This document shows, one piece after another, positions 1 through 7,552 of a stretch of DNA of 64,000 nt (the first letter of the stretch is position 1; every line of letters begins with the position of its first letter). The position numbers were made by a program, and so were the translations under genes. The notes beneath the pieces were generated by a model. The model saw only the letters and a program-made list of their open reading frames with translations. It was not told the DNA's origin and did no database searches. The DNA lies in the IMG/VR virus record IMGVR_UViG_3300042503_001656, positions 1 through 64,000 of that record. One strand, written 5' to 3'. The DNA comes from a virus.

Positions 1-396
1 AATGATAAAGCAAGCATGGTTCTTGACCATTGCCACGAGAGTGGATTGGCACGAGGCTTTCTTTGCAGTCCGTGTAACACAAAAGAGGGAACTAGTTTCA
101 ACGACGTTGAGTGGGAAATCTACAGAAGGTTTCCACCAACTGTTTTGCTTGACTTGAAGTTTTACTACAACGACTTCGGTAGAGCTCCATACCCTGTCCA
201 GGCCGAGATATCTAAAGAAAAAGTGGATACAAAGGTCAAGGCCTGGGACAACGAATTTTGTTATCAGGTCGTAAAAGATTACTGTGGGTATAGGTCGAGC
301 CTTAATTGGATAAGTTCATCAGACATGAGGGAATTAATTCGTAAATCGATAGCATATGTCAGAGAATCATCGGCATATGTAAATAAACAGGTGTAA
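1..396 (+). CDS. Recombination endonuclease VII-like protein (5' partial)
   Basis: The reading frame is open from base 1, so the N-terminus lies outside the window; the first internal ATG is at 16. Residues around DHCHESGLARGFLCSPCN match the zinc/His core of phage endonuclease VII (T4 gp49 family, HNH-like His-Me finger nucleases that cleave branched DNA), where D-H-C-H is followed about 14 residues later by C-x-x-C-N. The C-terminal ~90 residues are not recognisable. Role by family: resolving branched DNA before packaging, or general HNH-type cleavage. Confidence 0.75.
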   Translation, partial: NDKASMVLDHCHESGLARGFLCSPCNTKEGTSFNDVEWEIYRRFPPTVLLDLKFYYNDFGRAPYPVQAEISKEKVDTKVKAWDNEFCYQVVKDYCGYRSSLNWISSSDMRELIRKSIAYVRESSAYVNKQV

Positions 397-401
397 CAAG
401 C

Positions 402-581
402 ATGGACCCAGCAATTATCACAGAAACATGCATTAAGTGCGACAAATTAATGCGGGCAGAAGATGGCAGCAGAATCGGTGGGATAGTTTCAACTCTTTCA
501 TTTCGTAATGAAACAATTTGGAGTATTACTTGCTGGGAGTGTTCGCTATTGCCTAATTCACGAATCTGGGAAGAAGAATAG
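402..581 (+). CDS. 59-aa zinc-ribbon-like small protein
   Basis: Small ORF starting 5 bp after the endonuclease VII-like stop codon. Two C-x-x-C pairs (CIKC near residue 10, CWEC near residue 44) are spaced as in zinc ribbons. No obvious family; position suggests co-transcription with the upstream gene. Confidence 0.6.
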   Translation: MDPAIITETCIKCDKLMRAEDGSRIGGIVSTLSFRNETIWSITCWECSLLPNSRIWEEE

Positions 582-590
582 ATAAACGTC

Positions 591-1304
591 ATGGAAACAA
601 TAAGAATACAAAAAGCTATAGACAAAGCAAGGGTCTCTACCCCGTTAATTATCGCTCAAGCTAATAATAAACATAGGGCAATGCAGGAAATCAGAGAAGA
701 AAAGTTCCAAAAAGAAATATCAAGATTAAAGTCTCTAAAGTTAAAAGCCTCAAGAGAAACTCAATACGATAAAGACTTAAGAATATATGTCCCCAGAGAC
801 AGGATTGTGGGATGTGATGGCGTCGTGAGGACAACCAGGCTTCGCAACGAGCAACCAATGTCTATGCCAGAAGAAAGCGACTACAAAAAACTTTTTAGGG
901 CGTTTTCAGAAATGAGAAGGAAAGGCATTGATGCTAAATGGAACATACTTGCATCTACATACGGAGCCTATTATTGTGAGGTTGTCGAGGATGGAACTCC
1001 AAGGGTTACGCACTATAAACCAGACGGAACCCTAAATTCACCCCTCTCTCGTGGATTAACATGGAATCGCGAATGGGACGCCGTCCAAGACCAGATTGAC
1101 ATAGAGACTTGGTGTGGAGCAAAAGATGAGGCTGTTGAAAGTTTGAAAAAATACGGCCTGAGAACAGAACAAAACCCACATAGCAACGATGAAAATCATC
1201 TTGTTATTTTGTTCAGAGGAGAAGTAAAATCAAATTATTCAATTTGGAATTGGATAGATAACTGCATAAGCGATTCCCCCACGGACCCCCCACCAATCCC
1301 CTAA
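591..1304 (+). CDS. Hypothetical protein, 237 aa
   Basis: Starts 9 bp after the preceding small ORF, so likely the same operon. The N-terminal ~70 residues are highly charged (Lys/Arg/Glu) and helical; the C-terminal half (TWNREW, WNWIDN) is aromatic-rich and looks globular. Ends in a Pro-rich tail. Not recognised. Confidence 0.7.
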   Translation: METIRIQKAIDKARVSTPLIIAQANNKHRAMQEIREEKFQKEISRLKSLKLKASRETQYDKDLRIYVPRDRIVGCDGVVRTTRLRNEQPMSMPEESDYKKLFRAFSEMRRKGIDAKWNILASTYGAYYCEVVEDGTPRVTHYKPDGTLNSPLSRGLTWNREWDAVQDQIDIETWCGAKDEAVESLKKYGLRTEQNPHSNDENHLVILFRGEVKSNYSIWNWIDNCISDSPTDPPPIP

Positions 1305-1331
1305 AAGTTCTCATAAAAGATAAGGAAAACA

Positions 1332-1559
1332 ATGAGTAAAACAAAATCGACCCATACGACTGATTCAATAAAGCAGTACATAGGCAAGTCTGTAGAAATC
1401 AAAACAGATTACTGTCATCTCTATGGCGAGACAGCCGTTCGTATTGAAGGAGATAGTCTTGTTACCGAGTATCATCACTCGCTCAAGACCCCCGAAGATG
1501 GCCTTCTCCGCGAGCATTGGGTAGAAATCTCCCGTATTGAGTCAATCCAAGCGGTTTAG
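1332..1559 (+). CDS. Hypothetical protein, 75 aa
   Basis: Preceded by an AAGGAAAAC ribosome-binding site about 4 nt before the ATG. Alternating polar/hydrophobic pattern (KSVEIKT, VEISRIESI) suggests a small beta-barrel. It ends 14 bp upstream of the tRNA gene. Not recognised. Confidence 0.65.
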   Translation: MSKTKSTHTTDSIKQYIGKSVEIKTDYCHLYGETAVRIEGDSLVTEYHHSLKTPEDGLLREHWVEISRIESIQAV

Positions 1560-1573
1560 CGGTTTTAAAAATC

Positions 1574-1647
1574 GGGCCCTTAGCTCAGTTGGTTAGAGCG
1601 CCGGACTCATAATCCGTTGGTCGTGGGTTCAAGTCCCACAGGGCCCA
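1574..1647 (+). tRNA. tRNA with CAU anticodon (probably Ile2; Met cannot be excluded)
   Basis: Complete cloverleaf: 7-bp acceptor GGGCCCT/AGGGCCC, D-arm AGCTCAGTTGG, anticodon loop CTCATAA with anticodon CAU, T-arm GGGTTCAAGTCCC, discriminator A, no encoded CCA. The TTGGTCG variable region and TTCAAGTCC T-loop resemble bacterial tRNA-Ile2, whose CAU anticodon becomes lysidine-modified to read AUA. An elongator Met identity is the alternative. Confidence 0.9.
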
Positions 1648-1682
1648 CAAGCGTAAAACCTAGTTGACGGGGTTTTATGTCA

Positions 1683-1776
1683 GGAAAACAGCAAGGCAAG
1701 CCTCGCCGAACTTTTCGTTTCTATCAGTGTCAATTGTCAACCTCTTGATAGATAGGCGGGGGCCTTGTTGTTTTCC
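1683..1776 (+). other. Long imperfect inverted repeat, candidate structured RNA
   Basis: A 15-nt arm at 1683-1697 (GGAAAACAGCAAGGC) pairs with 1762-1776 with one mismatch, is extended by CTCGCC/GGCGGG, and encloses a second stem CTATCA/TTGATAG. It fills the gap between the tRNA and the next gene. It could be a processing or leader structure; no known riboswitch recognised. Confidence 0.4.
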
Positions 1777-1802
1777 GAACACCTCTAAACGAAAGAAAAG
1801 TT

Positions 1803-1988
1803 ATGGATAAATTTATTTGCATCTCATTCCCACCATCGCCATTTGATGACGACAATGTTGAATACTGTGACGTTGTAGAGGTCAATGACGACATGACTGG
1901 AACCATCTGGGTACGCAGCGTCGAAAAATCAAAAGGAATGACCATCGCTAAGGCTCTCAATGACGCAAGCAACAACCCAAAGGGGTGA
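1803..1988 (+). CDS. Hypothetical acidic protein, 61 aa
   Basis: ATG preceded by AAAGAAAAG. Acidic (DDDN, NDDM) with no recognisable domain. Overlaps the start of the next ORF by 29 bp, which suggests translational coupling or that the downstream gene starts later than its first ATG. Confidence 0.5.
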   Translation: MDKFICISFPPSPFDDDNVEYCDVVEVNDDMTGTIWVRSVEKSKGMTIAKALNDASNNPKG

Positions 1989-2244
1989 AAATAGGCTCTC
2001 TATCGAGCCTGTCATGGCGATGTTCGCCGAAAAGGACCTCTGCGTCAACGACATAGGCGAGGTGTGTGGGTTTTCTCGCAAGACCTACTACCGCCTACTT
2101 CAAAATGGCGTCCCCTTAACCTGGGCTGAGAAGATAGCCCACAGCTTGGGCCTCCACCCAACGGAGATTTGGGGCAGTGCATACACCATGCTCTGTGCGG
2201 CCGAGGACGAATTCTGTGCCCAGGAATCGCCTTCCGCCAATTAA
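1960..2244 (+). CDS. Putative helix-turn-helix regulator, 94 aa
   Basis: Residues ~25-70 (VNDIGEVCGFSRKTYYRLL, then WAEKIAHSLGLHPTEIWG) look like a short HTH: helix, turn, recognition helix with R-K-T-Y-Y, and a trailing LGLHPTEIW segment typical of Xre-like and small phage HTH proteins. The start is uncertain; an in-frame ATG near 2014 would remove the overlap with the upstream gene. Confidence 0.55.
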   Translation: MTQATTQRGENRLSIEPVMAMFAEKDLCVNDIGEVCGFSRKTYYRLLQNGVPLTWAEKIAHSLGLHPTEIWGSAYTMLCAAEDEFCAQESPSAN

Positions 2245-2432
2245 ACGCCCCACAGGGCTTCCCAGGCCCCAATCCGGGCCCCCACGCCCCCGCCCGACCG
2301 CAACTATCCGGCATCGTTAAGTTGTATTAAAGAATCCAGCGCGCAGCGCTCCGCGAAATTTTTTAGAAAAACCAACAAGATGCAAAAAAGCCCGCTAAAT
2401 TTATCCAAGAAGCACCGAGAAAGTTGAATATT

Positions 2433-2729
2433 ATGACCAACCCTCAACCGTATGTAGCAAAAAACGACGGAGCTACCATGCGTCACCGTCAAATGAGCCT
2501 CCGTTTGGTTAAATTTATCCACGAATACCGTGAAGAAAATGGATTTCCCCCGTCAGTACGAGAAATCTGTGCAGAAATGGGCTACAACTCGACAAGCTCC
2601 GGCAAAACTCTCCTAGAAAACACGCAAAAGCGTGGATGGATTCAGGTCAACACGAAAATTCCACGAGGAATCAAGATTCTGGACGAAGGAATGGCCGTGT
2701 TGCTGCAAGAAATTCAGGAAACTGAATAA
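2433..2729 (+). CDS. LexA-type winged-helix DNA-binding protein
   Basis: Residues ~20-70 (LVKFIHEYREENGFPPSVREICAEMGYNSTSSGKTLLE..RGWI) follow the LexA N-terminal DNA-binding domain, including PPSVREI and the STSS turn. There is no C-terminal S24 peptidase, so it cannot self-cleave like LexA. The ATG at 2433 has GAGAAAG 9 nt upstream and is preferred to an in-frame TTG at 2424. TTGGATAAATYTA motifs flank the gene and are candidate operators. Confidence 0.75.
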   Translation: MTNPQPYVAKNDGATMRHRQMSLRLVKFIHEYREENGFPPSVREICAEMGYNSTSSGKTLLENTQKRGWIQVNTKIPRGIKILDEGMAVLLQEIQETE

Positions 2730-2743
2730 AAAACGCCCCCTTT

Positions 2744-2757
2744 GGATAAATCTATCC
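2744..2757 (+). promoter_or_regulatory. Palindromic GGATAAATCTATCC motif
   Basis: Between the LexA-like gene and the next gene. Related half-copies lie at 2396-2408 (reverse orientation, upstream of the LexA-like gene), 2511-2520 and 3044-3054. Candidate operator for the neighbouring winged-helix protein; inference only. Confidence 0.35.
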
Positions 2758-2817
2758 GAACAGAATCTCACTCCCGTTAGATTTTTAGGGGTACCAGCTC
2801 CTGTAAGGTACAGAATT

Positions 2818-3027
2818 ATGACACTACGTGACAATAACCAGTACATGAGAGAGATTGTCGAACGATTTGAGCGTTACGACCACCCCAAAGCTCGTGCCTA
2901 CGTGCAGTACTACAAAGAGAATGGCCATTTCCCGCCGGGAATTTGGGATGACGTGCAGATACTTGACATGCGATTCAACATGCAGATTGCAATGGGTGAA
3001 CGCCCTGAGGATATTGAAGAAGACTAG
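2818..3027 (+). CDS. Hypothetical protein, 69 aa
   Basis: Helical, with YKENGHFPPGIWDDVQILDMRFNMQIAMGERPEDI. The ENGHFPP segment echoes the ENGFPPSV of the LexA-like neighbour, possibly coincidence. A longer ORF in this frame starts inside the upstream gene; I use the ATG at 2818 because it clears that gene. Confidence 0.6.
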   Translation: MTLRDNNQYMREIVERFERYDHPKARAYVQYYKENGHFPPGIWDDVQILDMRFNMQIAMGERPEDIEED

Positions 3028-3055
3028 TCCTTCTGGGGAGTTTGGATAAATCTAG

Positions 3056-4330
3056 TGGAGATTTTGTGAACTCAAAAATTTGCGATTTTGACCCCCCCAG
3101 CCCGTGACGTCCCCCCGGAAGGTTTCACGGGGCTGCCTAGACCCCTTTCCCCGACCCCATACCCCACTATGTACGGCACACGGCATAGCACACACGCAAT
3201 CACATAGCACATACGCAACGCACACGCAAGCACACAGCACACAGCACACACGCAGTGATACACGCACACGCACACACGCACACAATCGCTTATGGGTTGT
3301 ATGGGTTGTATGGGTTGTACGGGTTACGGGTATCGCACACACACGCACACACGCAGTGTGTATCGCAATCGCACACCACACCACATCACACGCAATCGCA
3401 CACATACGCAAACGAATACACACACATCACATCACACAGTGACGTCACACGACAGTGACGTCACACGCAGTGACGCAACACATCATCACATCACGCCATA
3501 ACACATCATCACATCACATCACATCACAACGCACACATACACATACGCACACACAGTGACACATCACATCATCACGCACGTATCGCATACACACATCACA
3601 CGCACACACACGCACACGCATAGTGTCATCACATCACATCACATCACATAGTGACGCACACATAGTGACGCACACGCACACGCAGTGACACACGCACATC
3701 ACACATCACACACACACACGGTGACGCACGCACGCACGCACACGCATAGGTACGCATAGGTACACACATAGGTACACACGCATACACACACGCACACGCA
3801 CATAGGTCGCTAGGCGTCACGGGTTGCCTTCGGGTTACACACACACATAGGTACATACACATACACACACATAGCGCACGCTATGTCACTCACCTACATA
3901 GGCATACACCACATCACCCCATAGGCATACACCCCTACCCCCTATGCCCCCTACCTACATAGCCCACATACATACACACCCCTACACATCAGCTACCCCT
4001 AGTGAGGTGAGGCGCAAGGTGCTATGGGTAGCCCTACGGGTATCACACACATACCTAGTACCCACCTAGTACCTACCTAGTACCTACCTACATAGGTACA
4101 CATACATACATACCTACATACCTGCCTACCTGCCTACCCTATGTACCTACCTGCCTAGTATCCATAGCCCTATCGCCATTAGCCCCATTAGCCCTATCAC
4201 TATGCCCATACATACCACTGTCGTATCCATACATACACGCTACCCATACACACCCCTACATACCCCATTGCCCAATAGGCGAGGGACACCCCACCTACCC
4301 ACACCCCATACACATACCCCATACACAAAT
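3056..4330. repeat. 1.27-kb low-complexity CA-, CATCA- and CTAC-rich intergenic tract
   Basis: No credible gene. The plus strand is built from short imperfect repeats: CACACGCA from about 3180, CACATCACATCA around 3480-3650, then CCTACCTACATA and CCCCATACACAC to 4330. It includes four consecutive TATGGGTTG-type units near 3290-3325 and two TGACGTCA palindromes near 3440-3470. Strong strand bias (C and A on plus). Could be a replication origin, a replication/transcription barrier or a packaging element; the sequence does not decide. Confidence 0.8.
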
Positions 4331-4332
4331 GC

Positions 4333-4361
4333 TTGACTTTATCCACAAGGGGGATTACTGT
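4333..4361 (+). promoter_or_regulatory. Promoter of the LysM-like membrane protein gene
   Basis: TTGACT, 17-bp spacer, TACTGT, then 7 nt to the ATG at 4369; predicts a leaderless transcript. Confidence 0.55.
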
Positions 4362-4368
4362 AAGAGGT

Positions 4369-4659
4369 ATGGAAAACAGCACCACATACAGCACCTACTA
4401 CAAGAGGCGCATAGCAGTAGCCAGCATCATCACTATCGTAGTGATGGTACTGTCCTACCTGCTAGGCACAGACATTGACAATGGCTATGACTACACCTGC
4501 CCTATGGCGAGCGTGACAGTAGAGCAAGGCGAGACACTTGCCAGCATCACAGAGAGATACTGTGAAGGTCACACACTCCAAGCAAGTTGGGACATAGCAG
4601 AGAAGCGTGGCACTAGCGCAGTGGACATAGGCGACATCATTCATCTAGGGGGCAAGTGA
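4369..4659 (+). CDS. Membrane-anchored LysM-like protein, 96 aa
   Basis: A basic N-terminus is followed by a transmembrane segment (residues ~18-35, VASIITIVVMVLSYLLG) and then a LysM-like region (VTVEQGETLASITERYCEG ... GDIIHLGG). Architecture suggests a type II-anchored protein presenting a peptidoglycan-binding module outside the membrane. I start at 4369 because the upstream TTG start at 4333 coincides with the -35 element. Confidence 0.65.
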   Translation: MENSTTYSTYYKRRIAVASIITIVVMVLSYLLGTDIDNGYDYTCPMASVTVEQGETLASITERYCEGHTLQASWDIAEKRGTSAVDIGDIIHLGGK

Positions 4660-4660
4660 G

Positions 4661-4978
4661 GTGAAGCACATCAGCGAACTACTAACAGAGGTCGTGGCAA
4701 AACTTGTCGGTCAAGAGGGGGAGCAGATAGTATTAGAGGAGAGCGACAAGGAGAACGCAATGTCATTAGACGACAACTCACACACACGAACACACGACAA
4801 GTTCGCACTCTGCCCACGTTGTGAAGGCTTTATCCCAAACAACGACACCCCAGGTGCTTACCCAGGTGCTATCTCACGACTAGACAACAAGACAGAAATC
4901 TGTTCAGAGTGTGGAACGATTGAGGCAATGCTTGATTGGCAAGGTGAACTCACTGATTGGCGTAAGCCACAGGAGTAA
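4661..4978 (+). CDS. Zinc-ribbon phage protein, 105 aa
   Basis: GTG start 1 bp after the upstream stop. The second half has CPRCEGFIPNN ... GAISRLDNKTEICSECG, a two-knuckle (CxxC...CxxC) zinc ribbon of a kind frequent in small actinophage proteins. Function unknown; probably co-transcribed with the LysM-like gene. Confidence 0.65.
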   Translation: MKHISELLTEVVAKLVGQEGEQIVLEESDKENAMSLDDNSHTRTHDKFALCPRCEGFIPNNDTPGAYPGAISRLDNKTEICSECGTIEAMLDWQGELTDWRKPQE

Positions 4979-5007
4979 AAACATCACGTCACCTGTACTA
5001 TTCAGGT

Positions 5008-5286
5008 ATGAATGATGAGCCAAAAGAACTAGCACTCGTAGCCTTCTCAATGGAGGAACTAAACGAACTACGCCGAATACTCAAAGGCCACTGTCGCTCA
5101 CTCGCAAACAGAGAAGCGAGAGGCGACGAAGTCCCGGCAATCAAAGTGGAGCTCGCCAACACAATGCTCCACAATGTAACTGACACGCTGTTAGAGATTG
5201 AGACATACGACATCATTGGTGACGCAATGAGAGACGGCACGTTTGAGGAAGTCGTTAGAAGTTGGCAAGGCGACACGGGTGCTTGA
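5008..5286 (+). CDS. Hypothetical protein, 92 aa
   Basis: Predominantly helical acidic protein (MEELNELRRILKGHCRSL ... IEVELANTML-like helices). Followed closely by a strong bidirectional terminator, so it is the last gene of the 4.4-5.3 kb operon. Not recognised. Confidence 0.65.
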   Translation: MNDEPKELALVAFSMEELNELRRILKGHCRSLANREARGDEVPAIKVELANTMLHNVTDTLLEIETYDIIGDAMRDGTFEEVVRSWQGDTGA

Positions 5287-5316
5287 CGGGTATCCACTAC
5301 ACATAACGCATACATA

Positions 5317-5361
5317 ACAAAAGCCCCCTCTCCTGATTGCTCAGTGCGAGGGGGCTTTTGT
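5317..5361. terminator. Bidirectional intrinsic terminator
   Basis: Perfect 14-bp stem ACAAAAGCCCCCTC/GAGGGGGCTTTTGT with a 17-nt loop and A/T tracts on both sides, between the converging genes at 5286 and 5403. Confidence 0.85.
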
Positions 5362-5402
5362 CTAAGAGGGATTGGAATGGAAACGCTCCCCCTTAGTTCT
5401 TG

Positions 5403-5852
5403 TTAGAACGGCTCGTCATCTGCTCCGACATTAGCGAGTGTGCGCTTTGTGTTGGGGCGTGGGGCATTGGTGCGAGCACCACCCTGACCACCTTCTGAAC
5501 GCTGACGGCGAGTTACCTGCTCAATGGCTGAGGTGTTGATAGCGATTTGCTCTGCTACTACCTCAACTGCTGAACGGGTGTTGCCTTCTTTGTCCTCGTA
5601 GGTGCGCTGTTCCAAGCGACCGATTACTACAACGCCAATTCCTTTTTCCAAAGTCTTTGCTGCGTTTTCTGCTGTGTATCGCCAAGCAACAACATTCACG
5701 AAAGAAGTCTTTTCCTGCTTTTCGTTGTTGGCGTCGTACCAAACATAGTTCACTGCTACTGAGAAGCCAAGTCGTGCTTGACCACTCGTTGTAAAGGTGA
5801 GTTCGGGGTCTTGGGTGATGTTCCCAATTACCGTGATTGGACTGTTATTCAT
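5403..5852 (-). CDS. ssb: Single-stranded DNA-binding protein
   Basis: 149 aa. The N-terminal ~105 residues form a bacterial-type SSB OB-fold: ITVIGNITQDPEL, FSVAVNYVW, SFVNVVAWRYTAENAA, KGIGVVVIGRLEQRTYEDKEG. The linker is Gln/Arg/Gly-rich and the tail ends DDEPF, an acidic tip like the DDDIPF of cellular SSBs that recruits partner proteins. Expected to coat single-stranded DNA during phage replication. The start is preceded by GGAGATGA on the minus strand. Confidence 0.95.
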   Translation of the reverse strand: MNNSPITVIGNITQDPELTFTTSGQARLGFSVAVNYVWYDANNEKQEKTSFVNVVAWRYTAENAAKTLEKGIGVVVIGRLEQRTYEDKEGNTRSAVEVVAEQIAINTSAIEQVTRRQRSEGGQGGARTNAPRPNTKRTLANVGADDEPF

Positions 5853-5958
5853 TTCATCTCCTTGTGGGGCTAGGAGACTTACGATAACAGCTCACTACAC
5901 CTCACGCAACACCGAAACGCCATTTTCTTTTACGACAACATTTTACACAGGGTCGTGG

Positions 5959-5988
5959 TTGTGATAGCCTCTACGGGTGGGCTAGGGT
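5959..5988 (+). promoter_or_regulatory. Cassette-type promoter, divergent member
   Basis: TTGTGA, 18-bp spacer containing CGGGTGGGC, TAGGGT, 6 nt to ATG 5995. Confidence 0.6.
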
Positions 5989-5994
5989 GACCAA

Positions 5995-6336
5995 ATGACA
6001 GACACACCCAAGACCCCCGAACAGAGCGAAGCCTTCATAGCAGTAGTGACAGCAGTCGGAGACGCTCTCTTTCTGCTCCTCTCTGATGAGACATTCACAG
6101 AGGACGAAATAGAAAGTTTTAGTGCTGACACCAATGAGGTAGCCATTCTTGCTCTCGGAGCGTTTGACCCACAGGTGATTGACACAGAAACACTCGGTGA
6201 CGGCTCAAAGAAGTTCACATTCAGTATGACTATCCCGACTACTGACACTTTTGACACATTCTGGAACCACTACAAAGAAGTCCTCGGAGAGTACCCCACA
6301 GATGACGACGATGAAGACGACGAAGACGAAGAATAG
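5995..6336 (+). CDS. Hypothetical acidic protein, 113 aa
   Basis: Globular N-terminal part (EAFIAVVTAVGDALFLLLSD, KFTFSMTIPTTDTF) followed by a run of Asp/Glu at the C-terminus (DDDDEDDEDEE). Monocistronic under the promoter at 5959. Acidic tails of this kind occur in DNA-mimic and chaperone-like phage proteins, but no function can be assigned. Confidence 0.65.
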   Translation: MTDTPKTPEQSEAFIAVVTAVGDALFLLLSDETFTEDEIESFSADTNEVAILALGAFDPQVIDTETLGDGSKKFTFSMTIPTTDTFDTFWNHYKEVLGEYPTDDDDEDDEDEE

Positions 6337-6445
6337 TCAATAAACACAAGTGTCCTAGACACTAAAACACAGGTGTAAAATAGATACACACCAAACGCCC
6401 CCCTACTAACAGGGCAGTCCTATCCCCTTATCAAAGGAAAGACCA

Positions 6446-7552
6446 TTGCCAAATAACCAGCGTTACCTACTGCCCTTTCTCATTGCCTCGCTTTTTACGG
6501 CGAGCACTGCCCACGCTCTAAGCGTAGATAAGGGGGTCGGCTCAACAGCTGGTCAAGAGACCACATCAACACTCGTGGTCTTGGCAAAGCCTCTCTCTGC
6601 TCCTTCACACACAACTCTTGCTTTTGACAAGACCCCCAACGCTCCGGTAGAGTTTTGGGAGAAAATGGCTGTCTGTGAAACCAACAGCAATTGGCAGAAC
6701 ACGGGTCAATGGGCAGGTGGACTAGGTATCTACACAAAGGGCGAGTTCCCTCAGTCAAGTATGGGCACTTGGGAACGCTACGGTGGCGAGGAGTTTGCTC
6801 CCTCTCCCGACAAAGCGACCAAAGAACAGCAAATCATCATTGCTAACCGTATTTCCGTAGAGGGTTGGAAAACCACAGTGACCCGTGACGAAGTGCGAGC
6901 AAAGGCTATGGGTGTCCCACAGGTCTATGAGTGGCATCAAAAACCCGTTGGGTTCACAGGGTGGGGTTGCTACAAATCCAAATCAACAGGCAAGTACCGA
7001 ATGGCGAAGCCTCTGTTGCTCCACTACGACCCAAAGATGGTTCCGATAGTTCAGTACCATTTCAACCAAAGAGGCATCATTGTTCAGGACTTACAGAAAC
7101 TAATCGGCGTTACTCCTGACGGTCACTACGGGGTAAAGACAAGAGAAGCACACATTCGTTACCTCAAAGAACACAAACTATCAACACTTGGAGTTGGTGT
7201 TCTACCGACATTCCTTAGTGGGAACTATCCAAAAGACAAGACAAAGCGTTGTCCACAGTGGGAGGGTCGCCTTCGTTTTCACGGACTACAACCCGTAGAC
7301 CGTTTCTCTTACATAATGTGGAGAGAGAGCCGTTGTCAAGAAAAGATAGTTTCTAAACCAAACTCAAACGGTACAAGAGACTACGGGTTGCTACAAATCA
7401 ACTCATCTTGGGTCACAGTAACAAAGAAACTGTGTGGTGGCAAGGATATGAAAGTCCTACTGAACCACAAGTGTAATCTCAAGGTGGCGAAGTATCTACT
7501 TGACAACGGTGGGCTTGGTCATTGGTCTGCTACATCAGGTTCAGACAAGTAA
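6446..7552 (+). CDS. Secreted peptidoglycan hydrolase with Rpf-like and lysozyme-like domains
   Basis: 368 aa, TTG start with AAAGGA 8 nt upstream. Signal peptide at residues 1-25 (LLPFLIASLFTASTAHA, AxA site). Residues ~68-135 (FWEKMAVCETNSNWQNTG ... GLGIY ... TWERYGGEEFAPSPDKAT) match the resuscitation-promoting-factor lysozyme-like fold: W-x-x-[ML]-A-x-C-E, GGL, T-W-x-x-[YF]-GG. A middle region resembles a peptidoglycan-binding repeat (VQDLQKLIGVTPDGHYGVKT). Residues ~285-345 (YIMWRESRC ... RDYGLLQINSSW) resemble a lytic transglycosylase/lysozyme with catalytic E followed by GLLQIN. Likely exported to remodel host or neighbour cell walls rather than the main endolysin, which is at 56.1-56.6 kb. 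Confidence 0.8.
   Translation: MPNNQRYLLPFLIASLFTASTAHALSVDKGVGSTAGQETTSTLVVLAKPLSAPSHTTLAFDKTPNAPVEFWEKMAVCETNSNWQNTGQWAGGLGIYTKGEFPQSSMGTWERYGGEEFAPSPDKATKEQQIIIANRISVEGWKTTVTRDEVRAKAMGVPQVYEWHQKPVGFTGWGCYKSKSTGKYRMAKPLLLHYDPKMVPIVQYHFNQRGIIVQDLQKLIGVTPDGHYGVKTREAHIRYLKEHKLSTLGVGVLPTFLSGNYPKDKTKRCPQWEGRLRFHGLQPVDRFSYIMWRESRCQEKIVSKPNSNGTRDYGLLQINSSWVTVTKKLCGGKDMKVLLNHKCNLKVAKYLLDNGGLGHWSATSGSDK

Noticed and set aside
1574-1647. Calling the CAU tRNA initiator Met
   Set aside because: It has a paired first base (G-C) and the T-arm of Ile2-like tRNAs rather than initiator features; elongator Met versus Ile2 stays open.
3052-3868. Several overlapping ORFs in the CA-rich tract, such as Cys/Val-rich frames on the minus strand
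   Set aside because: They are low-complexity translations of simple repeats (CVCVRV, HTHTHT) on both strands, with no RBS or domain.
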